Positions 1 through 8,353 of a stretch of 64,000 bases of DNA are shown one piece after another. The first letter of the stretch is position 1; each line of letters starts with the position of its first letter. The translations under genes were made by a program, and so were the position numbers. Origin of the DNA: Pseudomonas marginalis. Lineage in GTDB: Bacteria > Pseudomonadota > Gammaproteobacteria > Pseudomonadales > Pseudomonadaceae. The notes under the pieces were generated by a model that saw only the letters and a program-made list of their open reading frames with translations, did no database searches and was not told the origin of the DNA. The stretch is from contig NZ_VTFG01000001.1 in assembly GCF_008692035.1 (NCBI RefSeq), positions 2,232,001 through 2,296,000 of the forward strand. The letters run 5' to 3'.

Positions 1-578
1 TCGGCCTGGCCATCGGTTTTGGTGCGCAGTCACTGGTGGCCGACTTGATCACCGGCCTGTTCATCATCATCGAAGACTCCCTGGCCATCGATGACTACGT
101 GGACGTCGGCGGCCACCTCGGCACCGTCGAAGGCCTGACCATCCGTACCGTGCGCCTGCGCGACATTGACGGCATCGTGCACACCATCCCGTTCAGCGAG
201 ATCAAGAGCATCAAGAACTACTCGCGGGAGTTCGGCTATGCGATCTTCCGGGTGGCGATCCCGTACAACATGGAAATCGACGATGCGATCAAGCTGATGC
301 GCGATGTCGGCCAGAAAATGCGCAACGATCCGCTGCAACGCCGCAATATCTGGTCGCCGCTGGAGATCCAGGGGGTGGAAAGCTTCGAGTCAGGCAGTGC
401 GATCCTGCGCGCGCGCTTCAAGACGGCGCCGATCAAGCAGTGGGAAGTGTCGCGGGCGTTCAACCTGTCGCTGAAGCGGCATCTGGATGAAGCCGGTCTG
501 GACCTGGCCACGCCGCGCTTGAGTGTGCAGGTGGTGACGGGGGCTGCGGGGGGGTTGGAGAAGGACAAGAACGCGTAA
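1..578 (+). CDS. MscS-family mechanosensitive channel, 3' part
   Basis: Inner-membrane channel expected to release solutes under osmotic downshock. The frame is open from base 3, so the start lies outside the window; 191 residues are visible. The first residues, GLAIGFGAQSLVADLITG, have the Gly/Ala-rich pattern of the pore-lining helix of MscS. Next comes the beta domain (DYVDVGGHLGTVEGLTIRTV), then the mixed C-terminal domain. MscS family membership is well supported. Which subfamily is involved (for example YbdG-like or MscM-like) cannot be told without the N-terminal membrane region. It ends with TAA, just before the 18-bp repeat array. Confidence 0.88.
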   Translation, partial: GLAIGFGAQSLVADLITGLFIIIEDSLAIDDYVDVGGHLGTVEGLTIRTVRLRDIDGIVHTIPFSEIKSIKNYSREFGYAIFRVAIPYNMEIDDAIKLMRDVGQKMRNDPLQRRNIWSPLEIQGVESFESGSAILRARFKTAPIKQWEVSRAFNLSLKRHLDEAGLDLATPRLSVQVVTGAAGGLEKDKNA

Positions 579-603
579 GGTCAGGGCGAATGTGATGAGC
601 TTG

Positions 604-851
604 TTGTGGTTTGTGGTGAACTTATTGTGGTGAGCGGGCTTGTTGTGGTGAGCGGGCTTGCCCCGCGCTGGGCTGCGAAGCAGCCCCACTCTAGAAGCAC
701 TCGGTGTATCAGACATAACTCAGCGGCTGGTTTTGGGGCTGCTGCGCAGCCCAGCGCGGGGCAAGCCCGCTCACCACAACAAGCCCGCTTGCCACAAAAA
801 GCCTGCTTGCCACAACAGGCCCGCCCACCATAACAGGCCGGCCTACTGAAG
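604..851. repeat. Inverted array of 18-bp GC-rich units around a long stem-loop
   Basis: Two exact copies of ttgtggtgagcgggcttg (625-642 and 643-660), with a more degenerate copy before them, lead into an inverted repeat. Its arms are about 661-687 and 736-761 (ccccgcgctgggctgcg against cgcagcccagcgcgggg). On the far side the same unit runs in reverse complement for about five degenerating copies (762-851). The whole intergenic region is therefore a symmetric REP-like structure. The same 18-mer is arrayed at 63793-63916. Sequences of this type are widespread between genes in fluorescent pseudomonads. Here they lie between convergent genes and may also end transcription. Confidence 0.85.
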
Positions 852-859
852 GTTTTGCG

Positions 860-1081
860 TCAGGCCAGCGTTGCGCCGTCCATCTTCTGGCGCAGGCTCA
901 ACGGACGCATATCGGTCCAGGTTTCTTCGATGTAGGCCAGGCACTCTTTCTTCAGGCCGCTCTTGCCCACGGTGCGCCAGCCTTCCGGCACGGCCTTGTA
1001 GTCGGGCCAGATGGAATACTGTTCTTCATGGTTGACCACTACCTGAAACAGGATGTCGTCGCGGTCAAATACTGAGGTCAT
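860..1081 (-). CDS. mbtH: MbtH-like NRPS accessory protein
   Basis: A small cytoplasmic protein that binds adenylation domains of nonribosomal peptide synthetases and activates or stabilises them; here the partners would be the pyoverdine synthetases. The 73 residues contain the family signature [19 protein letters not shown], with the conserved Trp, Pro and Gly residues, and end in the usual W..MRP-type segment. I chose the ATG giving MTSVFDRDD because a GGAG lies upstream and MbtH proteins typically begin this way; an upstream in-frame start would add 26 atypical residues. It lies 82 bp downstream of pvdH on the same strand, the arrangement seen in other pyoverdine loci. Confidence 0.95.
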   Translation of the reverse strand: MTSVFDRDDILFQVVVNHEEQYSIWPDYKAVPEGWRTVGKSGLKKECLAYIEETWTDMRPLSLRQKMDGATLA

Positions 1082-1107
1082 TGCTGTTCTCCATCGCTCA
1101 AAGGCTG

Positions 1108-1126
1108 GCTGCGCACCATGCGCAGC
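1108..1126. other. Perfect 8-bp hairpin between pvdH and mbtH
   Basis: GCTGCGCA and TGCGCAGC form an 8-bp stem around a 3-nt loop, 27 bp upstream of the mbtH start. No T-run follows on the minus strand, so a strong Rho-independent terminator is unlikely. It could lower read-through or protect an mRNA end. Confidence 0.5.
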
Positions 1127-1142
1127 GCTGATATCTGTAGAA

Positions 1143-1166
1143 ACGTACCAACACGCCAAAAAATTA
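1143..1166 (-). promoter_or_regulatory. Possible PvdS iron-starvation box before mbtH
   Basis: On the minus strand the sequence reads TAATT, 16 nt, CGT. This is one mismatch from the PvdS consensus TAAAT-N16/17-CGT. It overlaps the pvdH stop codon and lies about 60 bp upstream of mbtH. The same TAATT variant with the same spacing occurs upstream of pvdG. It would let mbtH be transcribed independently of pvdH. Confidence 0.5.
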
Positions 1167-2558
1167 GAGGCTGGCGACGGCTGCCGCCAGGGCGCGCCCG
1201 AAGATCTCGGCCACGCGGTCGATCTCGGCAGCGGTGATCACCAGGGGCGGCAGGAAGCGCACTACGCTGCCATGCCGGCCGCCCAGCTCGAGGATCAGGC
1301 CACGCTTGAGGCATTCGCGCTGTACCAGCGGCGCCAGCTGGCGATGCACCGGCGGGTGGCCCTGGATATCCAGGGTGCCGTCCGGGTCCACCAGTTCCAC
1401 ACCGAGCATCAGCCCGCGCCCGCGAATATCCCCCAGGTGCGGGTAGTCACGCTGCAGGATGCGCAGGTGTTCGCCGAGGCGCTCGCCCATGGCGGTCGCA
1501 TGGCCGGCCAGGTCGTGCTCCTTGAGGTAGCGCATCACCGCCGAACCGGCCGCCATGGCCATCTGATTGCCACGGAATGTCCCGGCATGGGCGCCCGGCA
1601 GCCAGGTGTCGAGCCAGTCGCGATACACCACCACCGCCAACGGCAGGCTGCCGCCGATGGCCTTGGACATCACCACCACATCCGGAATGATGCCGGCGTG
1701 CTCGAAGGCAAACATCTTGCCGGTACGGCCGAAACCGCTCTGAATCTCATCGACAATCAACGCCACGCCGGCCTGTTCGGTGATACGCCGCAGGCCGCGC
1801 AGCCAGTCGAGATCGGCCGGGATCACCCCGCCCTCGCCCTGCACCACTTCGACAATCACCGCCGCCGGCAGCAACACCCCGGCTTCAGGATCGTTGAGCA
1901 GGTTTTCCAGGTAATGCAGGTTGACCCGCACGCCTTCTGCGCCGCCGAGACCGAACGGGCAACGGTAGTCGTAAGGGAATGGCAAAAACTGCACGCCATT
2001 GCCGAGCAAGGCACCCAAGGGTTTTTTCGGCCCCAGGCTGCCCATCAGGCTCAACGCGCCCTGGCTCATGCCGTGATAACCGCCCTGGAACGACAGCACC
2101 GTGCTGCGCCCCGTGGCAGTGCGCACCAATTTCAACGCCGCTTCCACGGCATCGGTACCGGTGGGGCCGCAGAACTGGATCTTGGCTTCCCGCGCCAACT
2201 CCGCCGGCAGCAGGCCGAACAGGTCCTGCACGAACTGGTCCTTGACCGGCGTGGTCAGGTCCAGGGTGTGCAACGGCAGTTCGTCGCTCAGCACTTGCTG
2301 GATGGCCTGGATCACCACCGGGTGGTTGTGACCCAACGCCAGGGTGCCGGCGCCGGCCAGGCAGTCGATGAAACTGCGACCCTCCACGTCTTCCACGTAG
2401 ATCCCCTTGGCGCGCTTGAGCGCCAGGGGAATGCGCCGTGGGTAACTGCGGGCGTTGGATTCCTGCTGGCGCTGGCGGGCCAGCAGCGGGCTTTCGTCGA
2501 ACTGATAAAGCGTTTCATGCACCTGGGTATCTTCGATACGGCTGGTAGCGACTGACAT
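1164..2558 (-). CDS. pvdH: L-2,4-diaminobutyrate:2-oxoglutarate aminotransferase PvdH
   Basis: A PLP-dependent class III aminotransferase that makes 2,4-diaminobutyrate from aspartate semialdehyde, a building block of the pyoverdine chromophore. The 464 residues show class III landmarks: [20 protein letters not shown] near the cofactor phosphate site, [12 protein letters not shown], and the Schiff-base lysine in MSKAIGG, followed by GTFRGNQ. The start is the ATG of [10 protein letters not shown], preceded by a GAG-rich ribosome site; the open frame extends further upstream but lacks family character. The gene lies behind a near-perfect PvdS box. Its product matches the Dab specificity of the last PvdL module, which strengthens the call over other diamine aminotransferases. 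Confidence 0.95.
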   Translation of the reverse strand: MSVATSRIEDTQVHETLYQFDESPLLARQRQQESNARSYPRRIPLALKRAKGIYVEDVEGRSFIDCLAGAGTLALGHNHPVVIQAIQQVLSDELPLHTLDLTTPVKDQFVQDLFGLLPAELAREAKIQFCGPTGTDAVEAALKLVRTATGRSTVLSFQGGYHGMSQGALSLMGSLGPKKPLGALLGNGVQFLPFPYDYRCPFGLGGAEGVRVNLHYLENLLNDPEAGVLLPAAVIVEVVQGEGGVIPADLDWLRGLRRITEQAGVALIVDEIQSGFGRTGKMFAFEHAGIIPDVVVMSKAIGGSLPLAVVVYRDWLDTWLPGAHAGTFRGNQMAMAAGSAVMRYLKEHDLAGHATAMGERLGEHLRILQRDYPHLGDIRGRGLMLGVELVDPDGTLDIQGHPPVHRQLAPLVQRECLKRGLILELGGRHGSVVRFLPPLVITAAEIDRVAEIFGRALAAAVASL

Positions 2559-2652
2559 CTCTCGATCCCTCAATACGCGGATGATGGTGACCAAACTGCC
2601 GATCCGTTGGCGTCTGGCCCAAGGGCATGCGCACGGATTTCCTGTTCTGGAG

Positions 2653-2676
2653 ACGCACCAGCGAGAAAAGGATTTA
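2653..2676 (-). promoter_or_regulatory. PvdS iron-starvation box of pvdH
   Basis: The minus strand reads CTAAAT, CCTTTTCTCGCTGGTG, CGT: an exact TAAAT-N16-CGT match to the promoter recognised by the ECF sigma factor PvdS. It is 95 bp upstream of the chosen pvdH start, within the 149-bp gap to the amidase gene. pvdS itself is in this window. Confidence 0.88.
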
Positions 2677-2707
2677 GGGGGCAGTGATGGTTGACTGATG
2701 GATGAGA

Positions 2708-3475
2708 TCAAAGTCCGCGGTATTTTTCGTTCAAGGCATACAGGATCGCGCAGGTCTCGGCATCCAACACACCACCATAATCCCGCGCCCGAAAGTGCAT
2801 CTGAAACGCCCGGGTGCGCTGCTCGAACGCCTGGCGATTCTGCGCCGGCTTATAGCCATAGCGCTGAAATGCCCGCTCCACCTCCACTTCAGGCGGCAGC
2901 CCGACACAAAACCGGCGCTGGTACATGGCCCGCGTCGACTCGTCGAACCACGCCCCGACTCCCGCCTCGAACAAACCGCGCCACGGCAGGCGCGGTCCCG
3001 GATCGCTCTTGCGCCAGTACGCCACGTCCGAATGCCCAAGAATGTCGGCCGGTCCGATCTGCGGGTAACGCCCAAGGATGTCGCGAAGCAATGCGATCAA
3101 CACCGCCACCTGCTCCTGGCCGTACGCGGGAAAGGTGAATATGCCGCCGTCATCCCGGGCCAGGTTGACGATTTCGATGCCGATCGCCCGACTGTTGAGG
3201 TTATCGCGCCCACCCCAGTGGCTCGCCCCGGCATGCCAGGCGCGCTGGTTTTCGTGCACCAGGCGAAACACGCGCAACTCGTCATACCCGGCGGCGCGGT
3301 AGCCGGGCTCATGGGGATCCGGCAGCAGGTAATGCGCGCTGACCCCGTTACGGGTGAGGGTGCGCAAGGAGGAGGCGAACGGGGCCGCGGTGTAATGCAG
3401 GATCACCTGCCGCACGGGTTCGCCGTGACGTTCGTTGAAATCCCTGGCGGGGAAACTGGTATCGATGACCAACAT
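2708..3475 (-). CDS. N-acetylmuramoyl-L-alanine amidase, AmiD/AmpDh-like
   Basis: A zinc amidase that cuts the bond between MurNAc and the peptide stem, in peptidoglycan recycling or remodelling. Visible motifs are VILHYTAA (zinc His), SAHYLLP, NSRAIGIEIVN, and ILGHSDVAYWRKSDPGP (second zinc His and the catalytic Lys/Asp region). The C-terminal third (QRYGYKPAQNRQAF to YALNEKYRGL) resembles the helical peptidoglycan-binding domain of AmiD. I use the ATG of MLVIDTSFPA, which has AGGACG upstream; a TTG six codons earlier is possible. No lipobox or clear signal peptide is seen, so cellular location is uncertain. It is oriented like pvdH but separated by the pvdH promoter. Confidence 0.88.
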   Translation of the reverse strand: MLVIDTSFPARDFNERHGEPVRQVILHYTAAPFASSLRTLTRNGVSAHYLLPDPHEPGYRAAGYDELRVFRLVHENQRAWHAGASHWGGRDNLNSRAIGIEIVNLARDDGGIFTFPAYGQEQVAVLIALLRDILGRYPQIGPADILGHSDVAYWRKSDPGPRLPWRGLFEAGVGAWFDESTRAMYQRRFCVGLPPEVEVERAFQRYGYKPAQNRQAFEQRTRAFQMHFRARDYGGVLDAETCAILYALNEKYRGL

Positions 3476-3598
3476 AAGAACCGTCCTTTTCAATACAGGC
3501 CGAGTCTTTCGGCCCGTTCAAGCGCAAAAAAATTACCGCCATCCTGAAGGCTTGCACCTCAAGCGGGCGGTAACTATTTGGCACGTGAAAGAACGCGG

Positions 3599-4921
3599 TC
3601 AGCGCCGCAACGGCATGCCCAGGTCAACGCGCAGGCCATCCACCTGGCTGTCGAACTTCAATGAGCAGGAACAGCGCTGCACGATCGCCTGCACGATCGC
3701 CAGGCCCAGGCCACAGCCCTCGCTGTTGCCATTGCGCCAGAAGCGTTGGGTGAGGTATTGCAGGTCTTCGGGGGAGATCTGCTTGCCGTGGTCGCGCACG
3801 CGGAAGATCACGTGGTCGGCGGCGGTAAACACGCTGAGCTCCACCCGTGTGTCTGCGGGTGTGTGGCGCAGGGCGTTGTCCAGCAGGTTGCGCAGGGCGG
3901 CGACTGCCAGGCCCACCGGCATGTCCACCGGGGTTTCGCTGAGGTTATCCGCCAGGTTCAGGTCGATACGCCCATTATCGCCGGCATTCGCATCCTGGAT
4001 CGCCAGCCGTGCGACTTCCTCGGCGCTGGACTGCACGCCATCGTCGAATGACAGGCTGCCTTCCACCCGCGCCAACAGCAGCAATTGCTCCAGGGTGCGA
4101 TGCAAGCGGTCGGCGCCCTCCTCGGCATGGGCCAGGGACTGGTCGCGGGCCGCGCCTTCGGTCATGCGCGCCACTTGCAGGTGGGTCTTGATCGCCGTCA
4201 GCGGGCTGCGCAGCTCGTGGGCGGCGTCGCCGGTGAGGCGGCGTTCGCGCTCGATGGTCTTGGCGATGCGTTGCAGCAGTTGGTTCTGGGTGTCGAGCAG
4301 CGGCTTGAGCTCGCTGGGCAGCGGGTGGATCTGCAACGGCTCGAGGGAATCGGCACTGCGGCGCATCAGCGCGTCACGCATGCGGTTGAGCGGCAGCAGG
4401 CTCTGGCCGATGCCCAGCCACAACAGGCACAGGCAACCGAGCATCGCCACGCCCACCGGCACCGAGGCGGCGAGCAGGATCGACAGGTTCAGCGCCTCGC
4501 GCTCCACCTGGCGGTCGGCGGTGGTGATCAACAGGTCGCCACGGGACAGGGTAAAACTGCGCCAGCCCACGCCATCGATGACCTGGTCACGAAAGCCGCT
4601 CTTGCGCGACTCCAGGCCCTCATCCGGCGTGGTATGGCTGCGGGCGAGGATTTCCCCGCGCAAGGAGCTGACCTGGCACGCCATGCCCCCCGGCACATTC
4701 AGTTGCTCGGCGCTGAAATGCGCGCCGCCGCTGACACTGGCCAGGCCCGGCATCTGCTCGGTCAGGCCCGCCACCATGCGCGCCGACGCCACCAGGCGCT
4801 GGTCGAGGGAGAACATCATCTGGTTGCGCAGGTCGTTGAGCATCCAGGCCGCCGCCAGGGCCCAGATCAGCACAAACGCGGCGCCGAGCTTGAACGTCAG
4901 GCGCAGGCGCAGGCTTTTCAC
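3599..4921 (-). CDS. dsbS: Sensor histidine kinase, DsbS/QseC-like
   Basis: An inner-membrane sensor kinase of 440 residues. Two transmembrane segments (about 10-27 and 145-168) bracket a periplasmic domain of some 115 residues. The phosphoacceptor His is in AAHELRSPLTAIKTH (near residue 235). The N box (NLLDNALRHTP) and the glycine-rich ATP site (GCGLGLAIV) are intact. Its start overlaps the stop of the response regulator by 4 nt, so the pair is co-transcribed. In P. aeruginosa a homologous pair (DsbRS) divergent from a dsbD-dsbE-dsbG operon answers thiol/copper stress; the same arrangement here supports the name, but the signal is inferred. The periplasmic domain contains one Cys (in GGMACQVSS). 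Confidence 0.8.
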   Translation of the reverse strand: MKSLRLRLTFKLGAAFVLIWALAAAWMLNDLRNQMMFSLDQRLVASARMVAGLTEQMPGLASVSGGAHFSAEQLNVPGGMACQVSSLRGEILARSHTTPDEGLESRKSGFRDQVIDGVGWRSFTLSRGDLLITTADRQVEREALNLSILLAASVPVGVAMLGCLCLLWLGIGQSLLPLNRMRDALMRRSADSLEPLQIHPLPSELKPLLDTQNQLLQRIAKTIERERRLTGDAAHELRSPLTAIKTHLQVARMTEGAARDQSLAHAEEGADRLHRTLEQLLLLARVEGSLSFDDGVQSSAEEVARLAIQDANAGDNGRIDLNLADNLSETPVDMPVGLAVAALRNLLDNALRHTPADTRVELSVFTAADHVIFRVRDHGKQISPEDLQYLTQRFWRNGNSEGCGLGLAIVQAIVQRCSCSLKFDSQVDGLRVDLGMPLRR

Positions 4922-5598
4922 GAAACGTTCTCGCCATCGTCTGCCGGGCCGAGGCGATAACCCAGGCCGCGTACGGTCTCGACGATGCCATTGCCCAACT
5001 TGCGCCGCAGGTGATGGATATGCACGTTGAGGGCGTTGCTTTCCAGTTCATCGTTGAAGCCGTAGACGCTGTCCTTGAGTTGCTCGCTGGACAGCACCCG
5101 GCCTTTGTTGTGCAGCAGCGCCTGCAAGAGCGCCTGTTCACGTCGGGACAGGTCCACCGGCTGGCCGCCCAACAGGGTTTCGCGGCTGCTCGGGTCGTAG
5201 GTCAGTCGGCCGTGCTCGATCAGGTTGACGCTGCGCCCCGCCATCCGGCGCAGCAGGGTTTGCAGGCGTGCGGCCAATTCGCGCAGGTCGAAGGGTTTGA
5301 GCAGGTAGTCATCGGCACCGGCTTGCAGGCCGTCGACACGGTTGGTCACCGAATCCCGCGCGGTGAGGATCAGCACCGGAATCTCCAGGCCCTGGCTGCG
5401 CAGCTGTTGCAGCAGCTTGAGGCCGTCTTCGTCGGGCAGGCCGAGGTCAAGCACCATGATGTCGAAGGTCGCCGCCTTGAGCATCGCGCGCGCAGCGGCG
5501 GCCGTGGCCACGCGCTCGACTGTAAAGCCCTGGGCTCCGAGGCCGGCCACGATGCCGCTGGCGATCAGTTCGTCGTCTTCACAGACCAGTACGTGCAT
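4918..5598 (-). CDS. dsbR: OmpR-family response regulator, DsbR-like
   Basis: A DNA-binding partner of the adjacent kinase, 226 residues. The receiver domain has the acidic pair CEDDE, the phosphoacceptor in VLDLGLPDEDG (near residue 52), the conserved Thr in LILTARD, and Lys in LLKPFD. The C-terminal winged helix contains LSRREQALLQALLHN and the recognition segment LNVHIHHLRRKLG, then VRGLGYRL, as in OmpR/PhoB proteins. The gene is divergent from dsbD. The intergenic region holds a direct repeat of CGGTTAATCA with an 11-bp period, the usual operator geometry for this class. Control of the dsb operon is inferred. Confidence 0.85.
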   Translation of the reverse strand: MHVLVCEDDELIASGIVAGLGAQGFTVERVATAAAARAMLKAATFDIMVLDLGLPDEDGLKLLQQLRSQGLEIPVLILTARDSVTNRVDGLQAGADDYLLKPFDLRELAARLQTLLRRMAGRSVNLIEHGRLTYDPSSRETLLGGQPVDLSRREQALLQALLHNKGRVLSSEQLKDSVYGFNDELESNALNVHIHHLRRKLGNGIVETVRGLGYRLGPADDGENVS

Positions 5599-5707
5599 GC
5601 TGAACCCTTCATGAAAGATGGGGGGATTAAAAGTGCAGCGGATTAAGCACAGATTATGCCGTGAAAAGATGCAAGCTCAGATAATCCCTACACTTTAGAA
5701 TAGCGCC

Positions 5708-5728
5708 CGGTTAATCATCGGTTAATCA
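5708..5728. promoter_or_regulatory. Direct repeat, probable response-regulator operator
   Basis: Two exact copies of CGGTTAATCA, separated by a single T, give an 11-bp period. They sit between the divergent dsbR and dsbD genes, 47 bp before the dsbD start. OmpR-type regulators usually bind tandem half-sites with 10-11 bp spacing. Confidence 0.65.
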
Positions 5729-5774
5729 ACGCCACACATTGTGTGCCTCACTTGCATCGAACTAAGGCTTGACC

Positions 5775-7502
5775 ATGCGGCATCTGTTTACCTTTCTGCT
5801 GGTGTTATTCGCGGGGTTCGCCCAGGCCGCGCCGGGCAATCCGTTTGAGACCAAACCTGATTTCCTCCCGGTGGGCAAGGCTTTCACCTTTACCTCCGAA
5901 CGTCTTGAAAGTGGCGAGACCCAGCTGTATTGGCAGATTGCCGACGGTTATTACCTGTACAAGCAGCGCATGAAGTTCGATGGCCTGGCCGAAAAGCCCG
6001 TGTTGCCACAAGGCGAAGCCCATAGCGACGAGTTCTTTGGCGAGCAGGAAGTGTATCGCCAGGGCCTGGAGGTGAAGATTCCCGCCGGTGTCACCGGCCA
6101 GGTCAAGCTCGGCTGGCAGGGCTGCGCCGATGCGGGGCTGTGCTATCCGCCGCAGTCGATCAGCGTAGACCTTGGCGGCAACCCCGCCGTTGCAGCCACC
6201 GCCGAAGCCCAGGACCAGAGCCTGGCCAGTGGCCTGCAACAACGCAGCCTGGGCTGGAGCCTGCTGGTGTTCTTCGGCCTGGGCCTGCTGCTGGCGTTTG
6301 CCCCGTGTTCGTTGCCGATGCTGCCGATCCTCGCCGGCCTGGTGGTGGGCAGTGGCGCCAGCCCGCGTCGCGGCTTTGCCCTGGCCGGCAGCTACGTGGT
6401 GTGCATGGCGCTGGTGTACGCGGCGCTCGGCGTGCTCGCCGCCCTGCTCGGCGCCAACCTCGCCGCGCTGTTGCAAACCCCGTGGATCCTCGGCAGCTTC
6501 GCCGCCTTGTTCGTGATCCTCGCCCTGCCGATGTTCGGCTTCTTCGAACTGCAACTGCCCGTGGCCTTGCGCGATCGCCTGGATAACGTCAGCCGCAACC
6601 AGAGCGGCGGCAGCCTGGTCGGCGCCGGGGTGCTCGGCGCGCTGTCCGGCCTGCTGGTGGGGCCGTGCATGACCGCGCCCCTGGCCGGTGCATTGCTGTA
6701 CATCGCCCAGAGCGGCAATGCCCTGCATGGCGGCCTGATCCTGTTCGCCATGGGCATCGGCATTGGCGTGCCGTTGCTGTTGCTGGTGACCGTGGGCAAC
6801 CGTTTCCTGCCCAAGCCGGGCACCTGGATGAATGTGCTCAAGGGCATCTTCGGCTTCCTGTTCCTGGCCACCGCCGTGCTGATGATTCGCCCGGTGATCG
6901 ACGAAAGCCTGTGGCTCGGCCTGTGGGGCGTGCTGGCCATGTCCATGGCCTACTGCGGCTGGCGCCTGGCCCAGGATTTCGGGCGGGTCGCCATGCTGTT
7001 CGGCGCCGGTTCCGTGGTCGTGGGGGTGTGGGGCGGCCTGCTGCTGGTGGGTGCTGCGGGTGGCAGCGATGACCTGTGGCAACCGTTGAAGGTCTACAGC
7101 GGCTCGCGGTCCACTGCCGCACCCAGCGCCCACGAAGCCTTCATGACTATCAATGACCCCGCTGTGCTGCAAGGCCAGCTCGACAGCGCCAAGGCCCAGG
7201 GCCAATGGGTGCTGGTGGACTACTACGCCGACTGGTGCGTGTCGTGCAAGATCATGGAAAAACAGGTGTTCGGCAAACCCGAAGTGCTCGATGCGCTGAA
7301 GGACGTACGTCTGCTGCGCCTTGACGTCACCGCCGACAATGCCGCCAGCCGCGCACTGCTGGGCCGCTACAAGGTACCGGGGCCGCCCAGCTTCGTGTGG
7401 ATCGGCCCTGACGGTGAGGAACGCCGCGCCCAGCGCATCACCGGCGAAGTGGATGCCGCCGCCTTCCTGCAACGCTGGACTCACGCCCGGGACGCCCTCT
7501 GA
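5775..7502 (+). CDS. dsbD: Thiol:disulfide interchange protein DsbD
   Basis: An inner-membrane protein that carries electrons from cytoplasmic thioredoxin to periplasmic thiol proteins. The 575 residues contain all three parts. First is a signal peptide (MRHLFTFLLVLFAGFAQA) and N-terminal alpha domain with its Cys pair in GCADAGLCYPP (about 116/123). Next is a multi-span membrane domain with the two redox Cys in FAPCSLPM and VGPCMTAPL. Last is a C-terminal thioredoxin fold with DWCVSCK (about 487-490). I use the ATG with AAGG upstream; a TTG two codons earlier is less likely. The stop overlaps the next start (TGATG), showing an operon with the TlpA-like and dsbG genes. Confidence 0.95.
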   Translation: MRHLFTFLLVLFAGFAQAAPGNPFETKPDFLPVGKAFTFTSERLESGETQLYWQIADGYYLYKQRMKFDGLAEKPVLPQGEAHSDEFFGEQEVYRQGLEVKIPAGVTGQVKLGWQGCADAGLCYPPQSISVDLGGNPAVAATAEAQDQSLASGLQQRSLGWSLLVFFGLGLLLAFAPCSLPMLPILAGLVVGSGASPRRGFALAGSYVVCMALVYAALGVLAALLGANLAALLQTPWILGSFAALFVILALPMFGFFELQLPVALRDRLDNVSRNQSGGSLVGAGVLGALSGLLVGPCMTAPLAGALLYIAQSGNALHGGLILFAMGIGIGVPLLLLVTVGNRFLPKPGTWMNVLKGIFGFLFLATAVLMIRPVIDESLWLGLWGVLAMSMAYCGWRLAQDFGRVAMLFGAGSVVVGVWGGLLLVGAAGGSDDLWQPLKVYSGSRSTAAPSAHEAFMTINDPAVLQGQLDSAKAQGQWVLVDYYADWCVSCKIMEKQVFGKPEVLDALKDVRLLRLDVTADNAASRALLGRYKVPGPPSFVWIGPDGEERRAQRITGEVDAAAFLQRWTHARDAL

Positions 7503-8353
7503 TGCTGACCCTGACCATCGGCACCTTCGCCATCGCCCTGAATCACATCCTGCTGATCAGCGCGTTGATTCTCGCCACCCTGGTGGGTTGGCGCGTGGCC
7601 AAGCGTGGCGGTGAAAATCCGGAATCGGTGCTGTTCAGCCTGTTCCTGCTGGGCATGCTGGCGGCCCGCGTCAGCTTCGTGCTGATGTACTGGAGTTACT
7701 ACAGCAACGACTGGCTGCAGATGGTCGACCTGCGCGACGGCGGTTTTCTCGCCTGGCCCGGTATCGTCGCCCTGATCCTCGGTGCACTGCTCTATGGCTG
7801 GCGTCGCCCGGCGCTGCGCAAGCCCCTGAGCGCCGGGGTCATCACCGGGCTGGTGTTCTGGGGCATGACCAGCCTGTCCTTGAGCGTGTATGAAAAAGGC
7901 ACACGCCTGCCGGACATCACCTTGCGCAACGCCAATGGCGAAGTGGTGCAACTGGCCGATTACCAGGGCGGTCCGCTGGTGATCAACCTGTGGGCCACCT
8001 GGTGCCCGCCGTGCCGCCGCGAAATGCCGGTGCTGGAAAACGCCCAGCGCATGCGCCCCGACGTGACCTTCCTGTTCGTCAACCAGGCCGAAAGCATGCA
8101 AAGCGTCAGCACCTTCCTCGCCACCCAGGGCCTGACCCTCGACAACGTGCTGTTCGACGCCAGCGGCCGCCTCGGCCAGGCCGTGGGCTCCATGGCCCTG
8201 CCCACCACGCTGTTCTACCAAGCCGACGGGCGCCTGATCAACAGCCACCTGGGCGAGTTGTCCCAGGCCAGCCTGGCCCGTGCCATGGAACCCTTCGACA
8301 CCGCCCCTGCCGCCACAAGGAAACCGACATGCCTCGCCTCCGCCACCTGCTGA
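7502..8353 (+). CDS. Membrane-anchored thioredoxin with Lgt-like transmembrane half (TlpA/DsbE type)
   Basis: 283 residues with two halves. Residues 1-135 hold about four hydrophobic helices, and the segment RDGGFLAWPG recalls loops of prolipoprotein diacylglyceryl transferase. Residues 138-270 are a TlpA/DsbE-like thioredoxin fold with the active site WATWCPPCRRE (near 165-172) and a cis-Pro region in ALPTTLFY. The likely role is a periplasm-facing thiol reductase that takes electrons from DsbD; it corresponds by position to the DsbE-like gene of the P. aeruginosa dsb operon. The Lgt-like half lacks evidence of lipid-transfer activity and may act only as an anchor or in electron transfer. 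The end overlaps dsbG by 25 bp. Confidence 0.85.
   Translation: MLTLTIGTFAIALNHILLISALILATLVGWRVAKRGGENPESVLFSLFLLGMLAARVSFVLMYWSYYSNDWLQMVDLRDGGFLAWPGIVALILGALLYGWRRPALRKPLSAGVITGLVFWGMTSLSLSVYEKGTRLPDITLRNANGEVVQLADYQGGPLVINLWATWCPPCRREMPVLENAQRMRPDVTFLFVNQAESMQSVSTFLATQGLTLDNVLFDASGRLGQAVGSMALPTTLFYQADGRLINSHLGELSQASLARAMEPFDTAPAATRKPTCLASATC

Noticed and set aside
1053..2555. 500-codon plus-strand frame
   Set aside because: Antisense to pvdH, which has clear PLP-enzyme motifs on the other strand.
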